DNA of 64,000 bases from contig CAJIZV010000004.1 in assembly GCA_905181935.1 (NCBI GenBank), positions 124,001 through 188,000 on the forward strand, written 5' to 3'. Positions 1 through 9,739 of the stretch are shown in pieces. A model generated the notes under the pieces. The model was not told where the DNA came from and did no database searches. It saw only the letters and a list, made by a program, of their open reading frames with translations. The translations under genes and the position numbers were made by a program. Source of the DNA: an uncultured Amylibacter sp. (lineage in GTDB: Bacteria > Pseudomonadota > Alphaproteobacteria > Rhodobacterales > Rhodobacteraceae). Each line of letters begins with the position of its first letter. Positions within the stretch are counted from its first letter, which is position 1.

Positions 1-357
1 GATAAAATTGCGGCAAACGGTGCGAAGTGTTGGCTAGTCAATACAGGCTGGACAGGGGGCGCCTACGGTATAGGTGCTCGCATGCCAATAAAAGCAACTC
101 GGGCACTACTTAAGGCTGCACTAAATGGCTCATTAAACAATAGCTCATTTCGTAAAGATAAAAACTTTGGTTTTGACGTTCCAACTTCCTTGGAAGGCGT
201 AGCCACAAATCTTTTAGACCCTCGCAGTACATGGGCAGATCCAATAGCTTATGATACAGCTGCAGAGAGTTTAATATCAATGTTTGTTGAGAACTTCACC
301 CAATATGAAAAATTTGTTGGCCCCAGCGTCTTAGCTCAAGCTATTAAAAAATCTTGA
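1..357 (+). CDS. pckA: Phosphoenolpyruvate carboxykinase (ATP), C-terminal part
   Basis: This is the last 118 codons of a gene whose 5' end lies off the window; the frame is open from base 1 to the TGA at 355-357. The motifs NTGWTGG and GIGARMP near the start are characteristic of the ATP-dependent enzyme, which converts oxaloacetate and ATP to PEP, CO2 and ADP at the first step of gluconeogenesis. The later segment ([15 protein letters not shown]) also fits the family's C-terminal end. A hairpin terminator follows at 385-411. The in-frame ATG at 82 is internal and is not a start. Confidence 0.93.
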   Translation, partial: DKIAANGAKCWLVNTGWTGGAYGIGARMPIKATRALLKAALNGSLNNSSFRKDKNFGFDVPTSLEGVATNLLDPRSTWADPIAYDTAAESLISMFVENFTQYEKFVGPSVLAQAIKKS

Positions 358-384
358 ATGTAATTATAACTACATAAATTTAAA

Positions 385-411
385 ACCTAAGCCAATAACT
401 TAGGTCTTTTT
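385..411 (+). terminator. Rho-independent terminator after pckA
   Basis: A 7-bp perfect inverted repeat, ACCTAAG at 385-391 and CTTAGGT at 399-405, with a 7-nt loop, is followed by CTTTTT. It lies 28 bases after the pckA stop and just before the convergent recO end. Confidence 0.7.
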
Positions 412-438
412 ACTAAACTTCATAAAGTAATCTATAGA

Positions 439-1176
439 TCAGGCCTTTAACCCTTTCGATTGCTCCATACGGGCTATCAACCGCATCCGTGCATCCGGTA
501 GTTCCCGTTCACCAAGTGAATCAGCTAACCAAGTTGATAAAAAATATCCTGTAGTTTGCAAGCCATCTAGGACGTCAGCTTCGCTTGCAACGTCAAATCC
601 ATTCCTTAGGAAGCTTGGCAGTGGCAATAACCGCTCTGCCCATTCGCCTGCTGCTCCTCTGCTGACAGCACGCCCTGAACGTGGTGATACAAATGTTAGG
701 TCCTGCATGCCACCAGTTACTGCACAAGTAGACAAATCCAGTCCAAATCCCATTTCTTTTAAAACTTGCAACTCCCAGAGTGCATATAATGGCTTCCAGT
801 CACCACCTAAGTTTAAAGTATCCATTAAAGATGTAGTACTATCATATAAGCTTTGCAAAGGCATGCGCTCTGGAAAAGCAAATGAAACCATTGCGCAAAT
901 TGAACTAAGTGCAGCCAAACGTAACCTGTCCCCAAACACATCAGATCTGCTTTCCAACTGTTCAACTCGATAACTGCCCAAATGTTCTTCTAGTCGAGCT
1001 CGCCACTCCAATTGCACTTGTGACCCAGGCTGCAAAGTCGCGGCCATTTTTCGCGAGGCTCCGCCTCGGACAACACCTGCATGTCGTCCGTGGTCAGGTG
1101 TAAACACATCAATGATAACAGAGTTTTCGCCATACTTTCGTACAGAAACAATAACCCCTTCGCCAGACCAATTCAT
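439..1176 (-). CDS. recO: DNA repair/recombination mediator RecO
   Basis: A 245-residue protein, the usual length for RecO, which with RecR loads RecA onto SSB-coated single-stranded gaps. The N-terminal OB-fold region shows the typical GxVRGGAS segment near residues 37-42, and an alpha-helical C-terminal part follows. The CxxC zinc-finger cysteines seen in some RecO proteins are not evident, which is common in Proteobacteria. It is the last gene of the minus-strand run lepB-rnc-era-DUF1491-recO, an order I recall from Rhodobacterales. recR is also present at 34094-34690. Confidence 0.9.
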   Translation of the reverse strand: MNWSGEGVIVSVRKYGENSVIIDVFTPDHGRHAGVVRGGASRKMAATLQPGSQVQLEWRARLEEHLGSYRVEQLESRSDVFGDRLRLAALSSICAMVSFAFPERMPLQSLYDSTTSLMDTLNLGGDWKPLYALWELQVLKEMGFGLDLSTCAVTGGMQDLTFVSPRSGRAVSRGAAGEWAERLLPLPSFLRNGFDVASEADVLDGLQTTGYFLSTWLADSLGERELPDARMRLIARMEQSKGLKA

Positions 1177-1186
1177 ATTAGATATG

Positions 1187-1519
1187 CTAGCCGTTCAAAC
1201 CATCATCGTCCAGCAGATGTCGTCCATTACGATCTTCAACTTCAATTACCCAAAGATCAGGGTCAAACCTATGTTGCTCAGATATAGAGTTATCAACATC
1301 ATTCTCAGGACCTGCAACAAGCTCACACCAAACTTGTTTAAAATCGACATCATAAGATCGGTGAAACAGCTTTGCATTTCCATCAAGCGTATTTAACTTA
1401 ACCAGAACGGCTCCTGACGTGCCATCGCCTTTGGAGGTAACGAAGGCTGGAATTTCTGCTAATTGTAAACGCATTCTATATGCAGAAATCCAGAATTCAG
1501 TGGTAAGCCGCAACGTCAT
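1187..1519 (-). CDS. DUF1491 family protein
   Basis: A 110-residue protein of the uncharacterised DUF1491 family, recognised by its start (LTTEFWISAYRMRLQ), its central GTSGAVLVKLN segment and its WVIEVEDRNGRH tail. The family is largely restricted to Alphaproteobacteria and sits between era and recO. The start ATG overlaps the era stop by four bases (ATGA), so the two are probably translationally coupled. No signal peptide, membrane segment or catalytic motif is visible. Function unknown; the context hints at nucleic-acid or ribosome housekeeping, but that is only inference. Confidence 0.85.
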   Translation of the reverse strand: MTLRLTTEFWISAYRMRLQLAEIPAFVTSKGDGTSGAVLVKLNTLDGNAKLFHRSYDVDFKQVWCELVAGPENDVDNSISEQHRFDPDLWVIEVEDRNGRHLLDDDGLNG

Positions 1520-2427
1520 TTTGTGTCTTTAAAGTTTAAACCCATCTCAGTGTAGCGTTCAGCTTCATTTTCCCAATTAGGCCGTACTCGAACTTGTAAA
1601 AATAGATGCACCTCACGACCCATCATTTCCTTTAACTCTGTACGCGAGGCCATTGAAACGCTTTTAATAGTTTCCCCTTTGGGGCCAAGTGCAATTCCTT
1701 TATGTCCCTCACGCGCCACATATACAACCTGCTCAATACGAACAGATCCATCACTCTTCTCATCCCACTTTTCAGTTTCAACAGTTAATGTGTAAGGTAA
1801 TTCTTGGTGTAATCTTAACATTAATTTTTCACGTGTCATCTCAGCTGCAATCATACGCATTGGCACATCTGCAATCTGATCTTCTGGGTATAAATAAGGC
1901 CCTTCAGGTAAATTTATAGCTAACCAATCTTGGAGCATCTGAACGCCATATCCTTTTTCAGCCGAAATCATAAATGTCTCTTCGAAATTTAGGCGTTCAT
2001 TTAAATTTTGTGTTAACCCTAAAAGTACGTCAGACTTAACCCTGTCAATTTTATTAATAGCTAAAACAATTCGCTGTCCTTTAACATCACGCTTTTCCAA
2101 CCCTTCCAGAATCATTTCAACCCCGTCCGTTACACCTCGATGTGCTTCTACAAGTAAAACAACAATGTCTGCATCGGCTGCACCCGTCCACGCAGCGGCT
2201 ACCATTGCTTTGTCTAATTTACGCCTAGTTTTGAATAGCCCTGGAGTATCAACAAAGACTAACTGTGCATTATCCTGCATAGCAATACCCCGGATACGAG
2301 CACGAGTAGTTTGCACCTTATGTGTCACAATTGACACTTTTGCTCCAACCATTCTGTTCATAAGCGTAGACTTTCCTGCATTAGGCTCACCAATCAAGGC
2401 TACAAATCCACATTTAGTATCTATCAT
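1516..2427 (-). CDS. era: Ribosome-maturation GTPase Era
   Basis: A 303-residue Era with G1 GEPNAGKST (residues 13-21), G3 DTPG (60-63), G4 NKID near 125 and a C-terminal KH RNA-binding domain (about 205-290) containing the GPKGETIK loop. Era binds the 3' end of 16S rRNA and assists 30S assembly. It lies two bases after rnc and overlaps DUF1491 by four bases, giving the widespread rnc-era pair. The length is normal and no key residue is missing. Confidence 0.96.
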   Translation of the reverse strand: MIDTKCGFVALIGEPNAGKSTLMNRMVGAKVSIVTHKVQTTRARIRGIAMQDNAQLVFVDTPGLFKTRRKLDKAMVAAAWTGAADADIVVLLVEAHRGVTDGVEMILEGLEKRDVKGQRIVLAINKIDRVKSDVLLGLTQNLNERLNFEETFMISAEKGYGVQMLQDWLAINLPEGPYLYPEDQIADVPMRMIAAEMTREKLMLRLHQELPYTLTVETEKWDEKSDGSVRIEQVVYVAREGHKGIALGPKGETIKSVSMASRTELKEMMGREVHLFLQVRVRPNWENEAERYTEMGLNFKDTK

Positions 2428-2429
2428 AT

Positions 2430-3110
2430 TTAACTCTCTAACTGACTCAAAAGGTCCGCAGCAGCCTCTTGGCTAGCTGCTCGTTTAGATCTAGCCTGAG
2501 CAGATGCCCTTTGGCCAGATTCTAATGTTACTTCAATCGTAAAAATTGGTGCATGATCTGGTCCAGATCTGTCAATTTCAATATATTTTGGTGTCGATAG
2601 TTTTTTCGCCTGAGCCCACTCTTGCAATGTTGTTTTAGGGTCACGGGCATCATCAGCCGCATTCTCAATGTGATTAGACCATAAACGAATAATCATAGCA
2701 CTCGCCACATCGAAACCAGCATCAAGATAAACTGCACCAATAACAGCTTCCATAGCATCACCTAGAATTGCCATCTTACGCCGGCCTCCTGAAATCATTT
2801 CAGAGCGCCCCATCTTCAAAGCATCACCAAGCCCAACTTCAACAGCAACATCCGCACATGTTTCTTTTCGCACCAAGGCATTAAATCTTGGAGCTAAAAG
2901 CCCTTCGGCAGCATTAGAATCTTTATGAAATAGTGCATCACTAATAGATAGTCCAAGAACTCTATCGCCTAAAAACTCTAATCTTTGGTTGTCACCCCGT
3001 GTTACAGAAGACAGTGATGAGTGCGTCATGGCCTGAATTAATAATTCAGGCTGATGGAATTCATGTCCTAATCGCTTTGAGAAAGCAGTTAGTTCAGCAG
3101 CCGGCTTCAA
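2430..3110 (-). CDS. rnc: Ribonuclease III
   Basis: A 226-residue double-strand-specific endoribonuclease that processes rRNA precursors and structured mRNAs. The RNase III signature [12 protein letters not shown] occupies residues 43-54, with catalytic Glu45 and Asp49, and the second acidic segment is [17 protein letters not shown] double-stranded RNA-binding domain covers roughly residues 155-224 and ends in the AAADLL helix. The start overlaps the lepB stop by four bases (ATGA), and era follows two bases downstream. Confidence 0.96.
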   Translation of the reverse strand: MKPAAELTAFSKRLGHEFHQPELLIQAMTHSSLSSVTRGDNQRLEFLGDRVLGLSISDALFHKDSNAAEGLLAPRFNALVRKETCADVAVEVGLGDALKMGRSEMISGGRRKMAILGDAMEAVIGAVYLDAGFDVASAMIIRLWSNHIENAADDARDPKTTLQEWAQAKKLSTPKYIEIDRSGPDHAPIFTIEVTLESGQRASAQARSKRAASQEAAADLLSQLES

Positions 3111-3892
3111 CTTAAGGCCTTAAAAAAGCGATCTTTACGCCATGTCCAAAAATACAAAATACGCGCGCCTGCAGATGAAAAAATCACACGGTCAGCTCGT
3201 CCAATTAACTGTTCGAATGGGACAAAGCCAACTCCACCTATATTTGCAGGAATTCTACTGTCTCCAGAGTTATCACGATTATCACCCATGAAAAAATACT
3301 GTTCATCTGGCACAGTGAAAACTGGAGTGTTGTCAGCAAATGTTTCAGAAATATCTAATACGAAATGCTCAACGCCATTTGGCAAGACCTCTATTGATAA
3401 ACCTTTATCACAATTTGCACCAAGTCCAACTGGGTCGTTTGCACAACGTGGAGTATTTTTCATAGGCCCTTGTTGAGCTTTAACTTCAGTAAAATAACCT
3501 AAATCTTTTTGGGGCGCTAGTTCACCATTCAAATATAGCAGCCCATTTTTCATTTGAATACGATCACCAGGAAGGCCAATTAAGCGTTTGATGAAATCAA
3601 CTTGAGTAGATGGGTGTTTGAATACTACAATATCACCACGCTCTGGTTCATTTGCCAAAATACGCCCCGAAAATGGACACATTGAAAATGGGCACGAATG
3701 GCGTGAATAGCCATATGCCATTTTATTGACAAACATAAAATCACCAATCAATAATGTATTTTTCATTGATCCCGATGGAATCCAAAATGGCTGAAAAAAT
3801 AATGTTCGCACCACGCCAGCAATCAACAAGGCATACACTACAGTCTTAATCAACTCACCTATACTATCTTCATTTTTTTGCTTATCAGCCAT
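3107..3892 (-). CDS. lepB: Signal peptidase I
   Basis: A 261-residue membrane protease that removes signal peptides from secreted proteins. One N-terminal membrane segment (about residues 13-33) is followed by the box PSGSM with nucleophile Ser42, and the Ser/Lys dyad is completed by Lys102 in [13 protein letters not shown]. The C-terminal family box [11 protein letters not shown] is present. It begins the lepB-rnc-era stretch, 60 bases after acpS. A small cysteine-containing insert (SCPFSMCPF, about 66-74) lies between the catalytic boxes; I recall similar inserts in other alphaproteobacterial LepB proteins. Confidence 0.95.
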   Translation of the reverse strand: MADKQKNEDSIGELIKTVVYALLIAGVVRTLFFQPFWIPSGSMKNTLLIGDFMFVNKMAYGYSRHSCPFSMCPFSGRILANEPERGDIVVFKHPSTQVDFIKRLIGLPGDRIQMKNGLLYLNGELAPQKDLGYFTEVKAQQGPMKNTPRCANDPVGLGANCDKGLSIEVLPNGVEHFVLDISETFADNTPVFTVPDEQYFFMGDNRDNSGDSRIPANIGGVGFVPFEQLIGRADRVIFSSAGARILYFWTWRKDRFFKALS

Positions 3893-3952
3893 GTTGCACT
3901 CTTGAATTTGTTTGCATGTTTCTTGGGCTAATGTCTCGTTATAGTCAACCTA

Positions 3953-4357
3953 TCATTGCGAAATGGGCCGCGCCTCAATAACGACAAATGCTTGCGCCCA
4001 CGGGTGGTCATCTGTCAAAGTAATATGAATAAATGCTTCATAGCCCACTGGTGTCATTTCTGCCATGCGCTCTGCAGCCCACCCAGTCAATTGCATGCTA
4101 GGTTGACCTGATTTCATATTCAAAACGGCCATATCTTTCCAGGAAATGCCCATAGAAAGACCTGTTCCTAATGCCTTAGAACAAGCTTCTTTAGCTGCCC
4201 AACGTTTAGCGTAGGTACCTACAAAATCTTTACGTTTCTGTGCTTTAGCTTGCTCAACTTCAGTGAAGACGCGATCTTTAAATCTTTGTCCAAAACGATC
4301 TAGTGTTTTTTGGATACGTTCTATGTTTGTTAGGTCAGCTCCTATCCCCAAGATCAT
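3953..4357 (-). CDS. acpS: Holo-[acyl-carrier-protein] synthase
   Basis: AcpS transfers the 4'-phosphopantetheine arm from CoA to apo-ACP and so activates fatty acid synthesis. The motif [12 protein letters not shown] at the N-terminus and [16 protein letters not shown] in the middle supply the Mg and CoA binding residues (Asp in GxD, Glu in KEA). I chose the ATG at 4357 (134 residues), which puts MILGIGADL at the start as in the family; the frame remains open to 4399, but that extension ([10 protein letters not shown]) is not family-like. It lies between pdxJ and lepB. Confidence 0.93.
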   Translation of the reverse strand: MILGIGADLTNIERIQKTLDRFGQRFKDRVFTEVEQAKAQKRKDFVGTYAKRWAAKEACSKALGTGLSMGISWKDMAVLNMKSGQPSMQLTGWAAERMAEMTPVGYEAFIHITLTDDHPWAQAFVVIEARPISQ

Positions 4358-4411
4358 GTCATTTGATCCATAAACATTTTTTATAAGAAAAATTTTCAAA
4401 CAATTTAATCA

Positions 4412-5167
4412 TCAAGACCTTGCCTCATTCATTAAATTACGCATTTTTTTTATTGCACCTTCAAGTCCTATAAAAATACTTTCTCCAATTAAAAAATGAC
4501 CAATATTTAGCTCCATTACCTGTGGGATGACAGCAATTGGCTTTACGCAATCAAATGTTAGACCATGCCCAGCATGAACCTCTAACCCTAAACTATTAGC
4601 AAAATTTGACATTTTTTGCAGACGCAATAATTCAATATTACGATCCTCAAATCGACCCTCTGCATTTGCGTCGCAATATGCACCAGTATGCAATTCTATT
4701 ACTGGTGCGCCAATACGGGCTGCACTTTCAATTTGGCGTTGATCAGCAGCTATAAAAATTGAAACACGACATCCTGCTTCACGAAGTGGAGCAATAAAGT
4801 CACCTATCTTATTTTCTTCACGCGCGATTTCAAGGCCACCTTCAGTCGTTCTCTCCTCACGTTTTTCAGGAACAATGCAAACTGCATTAGGAACATACCG
4901 TAATGCTATTTCTTGCATTTCCTTAGTAGCAGCCATTTCAAAATTTAAAGGTACATTTAAGCCATTCATTAACGCATCGATGTCGCGGTCCGTTATGTGC
5001 CGCCGGTCTTCGCGCAGATGAGCTGTAATACCATCAGCTCCAGCAGCTTCGGCCAAGAGTGCAGCACGTAACGGATCTGGACATACACCACCTCGTGCAT
5101 TTCTTACAGTTGCTACATGATCAATATTTACACCTAATCGTAAAGTTTCAGTAGATATTTTTAACAT
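4412..5167 (-). CDS. pdxJ: Pyridoxine 5'-phosphate synthase
   Basis: A 251-residue TIM-barrel enzyme that condenses 1-deoxyxylulose 5-phosphate with 3-amino-2-oxopropyl phosphate to make pyridoxine 5'-phosphate, the last ring-forming step of DXP-dependent vitamin B6 synthesis. The N-terminal LGVNIDHVATVRNARG segment, TAHLREDRRHI and EVHAGHGLTFD are clear family blocks. The pdxJ-acpS adjacency is common in Proteobacteria. Length and start are normal. Confidence 0.96.
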   Translation of the reverse strand: MLKISTETLRLGVNIDHVATVRNARGGVCPDPLRAALLAEAAGADGITAHLREDRRHITDRDIDALMNGLNVPLNFEMAATKEMQEIALRYVPNAVCIVPEKREERTTEGGLEIAREENKIGDFIAPLREAGCRVSIFIAADQRQIESAARIGAPVIELHTGAYCDANAEGRFEDRNIELLRLQKMSNFANSLGLEVHAGHGLTFDCVKPIAVIPQVMELNIGHFLIGESIFIGLEGAIKKMRNLMNEARS

Positions 5168-5221
5168 GATAATGTCTCTTTTTAATATTTAGGATATGTT
5201 CAGCTTTATTCACTAATAGAC

Positions 5222-5887
5222 TTAAGTATCTTTTGAGTCAGTCAGTTTTTGAGAGGAAGATTCCACCTCACGTCTTTCACGTATTTCATTAATCTTTTTC
5301 ATCAACCTCCCACGACGGCGCTGTTGGTATGCTCGGACTAGCGGTTTTGAAACAAAATAAATAATTACACCAGTAATTAATCCTGGCAATAAACCACCGA
5401 TAAAATAAGGTATAAAAACACTATGGAAAAAATCCACGAAGCCATCCCAACGCGTTGGGCCATATCCAAATAAAAACTGCACACCACTCCACATGCTAAT
5501 AAAAGCTTCGCTAATTCCAGATCTAATCGTATCCCAAGCTGTCTCTTCAGGCCCCATTCCCAAAATATACAAACCTGACCGATAGCTAACCACACCAATA
5601 ATTGGAAATGTTATTGGGTTGCCAAAAAATGTTCCCATAAGTGAAGATAAAACGTTTCCACGGACGGCATATGCTAAAAAAACAGCAATAAAAAAATGAA
5701 GTCCAAACAATGGAGAAAAACTTGCAAATGCTCCACATGCAAAGCCTAAAGCAATTCGATGTGGCGTGTCAGGCAACCGCTTCAAACGGTAACTTGTATA
5801 ATTAATTACGCGGCGCCAACCTGAGCGAGGGTAAAAACCCTCTTTAAACCATTGCCAAAATGAAAGTGGTGTACGACGTTTAAACAT
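5222..5887 (-). CDS. DUF2062 domain membrane protein
   Basis: A 221-residue integral membrane protein of the DUF2062 family. The hallmark segment is the N-terminal YPRSGWRR, then GFACGAFASFSPLFGLHF and a GNPITFP motif in the membrane core. Three to four hydrophobic helices are followed by a basic C-terminal tail (QQRRRGRLMKKINEIRERRE) that is probably cytoplasmic. Biochemical function is unknown; the family has been linked to envelope roles only by context. It sits between rsh and pdxJ, 28 bases after rsh. Confidence 0.85.
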   Translation of the reverse strand: MFKRRTPLSFWQWFKEGFYPRSGWRRVINYTSYRLKRLPDTPHRIALGFACGAFASFSPLFGLHFFIAVFLAYAVRGNVLSSLMGTFFGNPITFPIIGVVSYRSGLYILGMGPEETAWDTIRSGISEAFISMWSGVQFLFGYGPTRWDGFVDFFHSVFIPYFIGGLLPGLITGVIIYFVSKPLVRAYQQRRRGRLMKKINEIRERREVESSSQKLTDSKDT

Positions 5888-5915
5888 TGGATTGGCAGGC
5901 CACCTTAATAAAATT

Positions 5916-8048
5916 TTATTTTTTAAGCGTCACTTGGTGACGCCGAGACTGTAGAACTTGTGCAACATCCGAATCAGCTTCTACTGCTGTAACTATATTT
6001 TCTAGATGTTCCACATCTCTTACCTGTATATCAATCGCAATCCTGTAAAAATCTTGTTTACGGTCACTAAAATGCATATCAATAATATTGCTATCTTGTT
6101 CAGATATTAAAATGCATATTCGCCCCAAAACACCACTAAAGTTTGCCATTGTAACTTCAATCGTAACTTTATTAACTGAATCACTGCGTCCCTTAGTCCA
6201 CGTCAAATCAATCCAGCGATCAGGTTGATCTTCATAATCAATCAAAGTATCACAATAAATAGAGTGTACAAATACACCTTTCCCACGTGTTGCGATGCCA
6301 ACGATTCGTTCGCCTGGCAATGGTTGGCAACAAGATGCTCCTTGAATGTATTGATCAGCATCTAAACCCACAATTTTAGCAACAGATTGATTCATATCTT
6401 TATCAGTCTGATGTAACAAAGATGGATACAAGGCCTCTACAAGGTCAACACCCATTAATTCAGCACTACCAAGTTTTAACAACACTTCATTATGACTCTT
6501 TAGGCCAAGTTTTTTTGCAGCAGTACTTAATGCTTTGTCCGTTGCTTTCTTACCAATATGTTCTAATGCAACTCTAGCCAATTCGCGGCCAAGCTTTATA
6601 TATCCAGCTTGATGATCTTCACGTAAGGCACGACGGATCGCAGATTTCGCACGGCCAGTAATCACAATATCTATCCACGTAGCCTGCGGGCGTTGCCCAG
6701 TTGCTGTTTGAATTTCAACAGATTGGCCATTGCGCAAGCGTGTCGATAATGGAACACGACGCCCGTCAACTTTCACACCGACGCACGTAGAGCCAATTCG
6801 CGTGTGAATAGCAAAAGCAAAATCAATCGGTGTCGCACCACGAGGTAATTGAATAACATCTCCTTTGGGAGTGAAGCAGAACACTTGATCCGCAAACATT
6901 TCCAATTTTACATGCTCTAAGAACTCTTCATGATCATCTTCTTCACTTTCAATACGCACAGCTAAACTTGCTAACCAAGATAATGGATCAACAGAAAAGC
7001 GATTTTGTGCGCGCTGACCATCACGATAGGACCAATGCGCTGCAACACCAACTTCTGCAACTTCGTTCATTTCACGCGTGCGAATTTGAATTTCAACTAA
7101 CTTGCCATCACGGCCAGCTACAGTAGTATGAATGGAACGATACCCGTTTGATTTCGGCGCAGATATATAATCTTTAAATCGGCCTGGTACTGCCGTCCAT
7201 CTCTGATGAACGGCGCCAAGGACATGATAAGCGTCACTTTCATTCTCAGTAATAACTCGAAATCCATAAATATCAGATAACCGTGAAAAACTTTGTTGTT
7301 TTTCTTCCATCTTACGCCAAATTGAATATGGTTTTTTCTCACGGCCAGTAATACTAGCTTGAATAGAGTTTGCTGATAATAATGTCCGTATATCTTTAAT
7401 GATTGAAGGAATTAAATCCTCAGACTGGTCACGTAGATTTATAAAACGGCGTAAAATTGAATTACGAGCTTCAGGATTTAAAACTTTGAAGGCCCAATCT
7501 TCCAGCTCATCGCGCATCCACTGCATGCCCATACGCCCAGCCAATGGTGCAAAAATATCCATAGTTTCACGTGCTTTGCTTATCTGCTTTTCAGGCCGCA
7601 TATGCTTAATTGTACGCATATTGTGCAAACGGTCACCAAGCTTTACTAATAAAACTCGTAAATCTTGAGACATAGCAAGTAATAGTTTGCGAAAGTTTTC
7701 GGCTTGTTTTGCTTGAACTGATGATAGTTCTAAATTTGTAAGCTTTGTAACACCATCAATTAATTGCGCAATTTCAAGACCAAATAACTCAGTTACTTCC
7801 TTAAATGTAGCGTCAGTGTCTTCTAAAGTATCATGCAATAATGCCGTAACAATAGTATCATCATCAAGTTTTTGCCCGGCTAAAATAATAGCAACTTCAA
7901 TAGGGTGCGTGAAGTATGACTCACCTGAATGCCGCTTTTGTTTAGCGTGCTTTTGCTTACCATAAGCATAAGCACGGCAAATTAAGTCAACATTAGCCTT
8001 AGGATTATAAGTACGTACATGATCGACCAGCGTTTCAACGTCGATCAT
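5916..8048 (-). CDS. rsh: Bifunctional (p)ppGpp synthetase/hydrolase (RelA/SpoT, Rsh)
   Basis: A 710-residue long RSH protein. The HD hydrolase domain (about residues 25-180) carries the HD pair in ALLHDTLEDT and the GDRLHNMRT motif; the synthetase domain (about 230-350) has NGYRSIHTTV. TGS (about 385-450) and a C-terminal ACT domain follow. Both catalytic halves look intact, so it probably makes and degrades the stringent-response alarmone, as the single Rsh of most Alphaproteobacteria does. It follows rpoZ by 33 bases, the classical rpoZ-spoT arrangement. Confidence 0.95.
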   Translation of the reverse strand: MIDVETLVDHVRTYNPKANVDLICRAYAYGKQKHAKQKRHSGESYFTHPIEVAIILAGQKLDDDTIVTALLHDTLEDTDATFKEVTELFGLEIAQLIDGVTKLTNLELSSVQAKQAENFRKLLLAMSQDLRVLLVKLGDRLHNMRTIKHMRPEKQISKARETMDIFAPLAGRMGMQWMRDELEDWAFKVLNPEARNSILRRFINLRDQSEDLIPSIIKDIRTLLSANSIQASITGREKKPYSIWRKMEEKQQSFSRLSDIYGFRVITENESDAYHVLGAVHQRWTAVPGRFKDYISAPKSNGYRSIHTTVAGRDGKLVEIQIRTREMNEVAEVGVAAHWSYRDGQRAQNRFSVDPLSWLASLAVRIESEEDDHEEFLEHVKLEMFADQVFCFTPKGDVIQLPRGATPIDFAFAIHTRIGSTCVGVKVDGRRVPLSTRLRNGQSVEIQTATGQRPQATWIDIVITGRAKSAIRRALREDHQAGYIKLGRELARVALEHIGKKATDKALSTAAKKLGLKSHNEVLLKLGSAELMGVDLVEALYPSLLHQTDKDMNQSVAKIVGLDADQYIQGASCCQPLPGERIVGIATRGKGVFVHSIYCDTLIDYEDQPDRWIDLTWTKGRSDSVNKVTIEVTMANFSGVLGRICILISEQDSNIIDMHFSDRKQDFYRIAIDIQVRDVEHLENIVTAVEADSDVAQVLQSRRHQVTLKK

Positions 8049-8081
8049 TTAGCCGAATCCTAAAAGTAGGCCAAGGCCCAC

Positions 8082-8432
8082 TTATTTGGCTTCCTGAGCT
8101 TCCATGAGTGCGCGTAACAAGTTTTCATCATTCATGTCATCACCTGGCTCGTCATCGCCACCACCCATCAATAGTGCCATTTCATCTTCTTCTGGCTCAT
8201 CAACTTCAATTTGAGTTTGGTAACTTTGCACTGCCGCTTCGTGTAAGTTTGCAGCACTTAATGTTTCCTCAGCAATTTCGCGTAAAGCTACTACTGGATT
8301 TTTATCATTATCACGTGAAACAGTTAATTCTGATCCCGAAGATATTTCGCGCGCACGGTGCGCAGCTAGCATTACCAAATCAAATCGATTTGGTACTTTA
8401 TCAACACAATCTTCTACAGTTACACGTGCCAT
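8082..8432 (-). CDS. rpoZ: DNA-directed RNA polymerase omega subunit
   Basis: A 116-residue omega subunit that stabilises beta-prime and helps in ppGpp binding by RNA polymerase. The N-terminal block [20 protein letters not shown] and the [14 protein letters not shown] helix are diagnostic. The C-terminus is a long acidic tail rich in Asp and Glu, as in other alphaproteobacterial omegas. It is immediately upstream of rsh in the same direction, coupling a ppGpp target with its synthetase. Confidence 0.95.
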   Translation of the reverse strand: MARVTVEDCVDKVPNRFDLVMLAAHRAREISSGSELTVSRDNDKNPVVALREIAEETLSAANLHEAAVQSYQTQIEVDEPEEDEMALLMGGGDDEPGDDMNDENLLRALMEAQEAK

Positions 8433-8511
8433 CTAGGAACTCCAAGTTTTCATGATATCTACAAGAAGCTTTCATTAAGGTGTTTTAATAAAAATGGCAA
8501 GGGCAGTTCAC

Positions 8512-9099
8512 TCAATCTGACCTAATGAAAAATCGAATTTCATTTAGTGTTTTTAATGATAAAGCATCACGCATTTCCAAAGTCGTTTTACCTAATATGG
8601 GGTGCATCCAGTCAGGCGCAACATCAACCATTGGGATAAGTACAAATGCACGTTCTTGAAGCCGCGGGTGAGGCAATATCAACTGGTTAGGAATTTGTTT
8701 CAATTGTTGACCTAACGGCATATTTAACCATTCTTGCACATAAGTAATATTAGGTTTTATATTAAAATCATAATCTAACAAATCAATATCTAGAGTTCTC
8801 TGTCCCCAACGCTTTAATCTTTTTCTACCAAATTTAGCTTCAATCCAATGAAGTTCTTCAAGTAAAGCTAAAGAATCTAACTCTGTATATGCTGAAATAA
8901 CACAATTTATAAAATCAGGCCCTGCCCCAATAGGAAAAGCAGGTGTTTGGTAAAAGTTACTAATATTTATTTTTTTAATAGTTTTTTTACATAACTCACT
9001 TATCGATTTCTTAACCAGATCGTATGAATCCTGTAAATCATTAGAGACATTTGAACCTAGTGCCAAAAGTATTTTCTTGGAGTTATAGTGTGACATCAA
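8512..9099 (-). CDS. folK: 2-amino-4-hydroxy-6-hydroxymethyldihydropteridine pyrophosphokinase
   Basis: A 195-residue HPPK that transfers pyrophosphate from ATP to the pterin in folate synthesis. The start has LLALGSNVSND, followed by NFYQTPAFP (pterin loop), the signature RWGQRTLDIDLLDYD with the Mg-binding Asp pair, and LPHPRLQERAFVLIP. It lies 79 bases upstream of rpoZ. The protein is unusually lysine- and asparagine-rich, in line with the low GC of the region. The divergent NYN gene starts 110 bases away. Confidence 0.93.
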   Translation of the reverse strand: MMSHYNSKKILLALGSNVSNDLQDSYDLVKKSISELCKKTIKKINISNFYQTPAFPIGAGPDFINCVISAYTELDSLALLEELHWIEAKFGRKRLKRWGQRTLDIDLLDYDFNIKPNITYVQEWLNMPLGQQLKQIPNQLILPHPRLQERAFVLIPMVDVAPDWMHPILGKTTLEMRDALSLKTLNEIRFFIRSD

Positions 9100-9208
9100 C
9101 TATTGATCATTTAATTTTCATAGATAAAAGATTATGTTAAGCTTTAATATATTTTGCATTAGAAGCCAATTATTCTTTTATTAATGAAGCTTTACAAAAG
9201 GACAAGTT

Positions 9209-9736
9209 ATGTTTTTTCCCGATGAACGATTAGGTCTATTTATAGACGGCTCGAATCTTCATGCCTCATTAAAGGCTATAAATTTAGACATTGATTATAA
9301 ACTTTTAAAAAAAGAGTTCATGAGGCGCGGAAAACTATTGCGTGCGTATTACTACACTGCTTTGTTAGAAGACGACGAAAATTCACCACTTCGGCCCCTC
9401 GTAGATTGGCTTAGTTACAATGGCTTCACATTGGTTACAAAGTCCGCAAAAGAATATACCGATTCTTTGGGAAGACGCAAAGTTAAGGGAAATATGGACA
9501 TCGAGCTTGCTGTAAACGTAATGGAGTTAGCTCCTCACTTAGATCACATAGTTATATTTTCAGGTGATGGCGATTTTTGTTCTCTTGTTGAATCAATTCA
9601 ACGCCAAGGCGTCCGCGTATCAATAGTCTCAACAACTCGATCTCAACCATCCATGATTTCAGACGATTTACGCCGCCAAGCAGATAACTTTATCGAACTT
9701 GAGGACTTACGCAGTATTATTGGGAGACCCTCATGA
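9209..9736 (+). CDS. NYN domain protein (LabA/DUF88 family), putative RNase
   Basis: A 175-residue protein of the NYN/PIN-like superfamily. It begins with the conserved GLFIDGSNLHASL (metal-binding Asp and Asn), carries KGNMDIELAVNVMEL and ends the catalytic core with IVIFSGDGDFCSLVE, giving the conserved acidic residues expected for a Mg-dependent nuclease. LabA-like proteins are cytoplasmic and poorly characterised; RNase activity is inferred from the fold. It is divergent from folK with about 110 bases between starts. An AGGA-containing sequence (AAAGGACAAGTT) precedes the ATG. Confidence 0.88.
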   Translation: MFFPDERLGLFIDGSNLHASLKAINLDIDYKLLKKEFMRRGKLLRAYYYTALLEDDENSPLRPLVDWLSYNGFTLVTKSAKEYTDSLGRRKVKGNMDIELAVNVMELAPHLDHIVIFSGDGDFCSLVESIQRQGVRVSIVSTTRSQPSMISDDLRRQADNFIELEDLRSIIGRPS

Positions 9737-9739
9737 TCA

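Noticed and set aside
707-1396. Several plus-strand open frames opposite recO and DUF1491
   Set aside because: They are shadows of the minus-strand genes. None has a recognisable motif or ribosome site, and each overlaps a conserved gene completely or nearly so.
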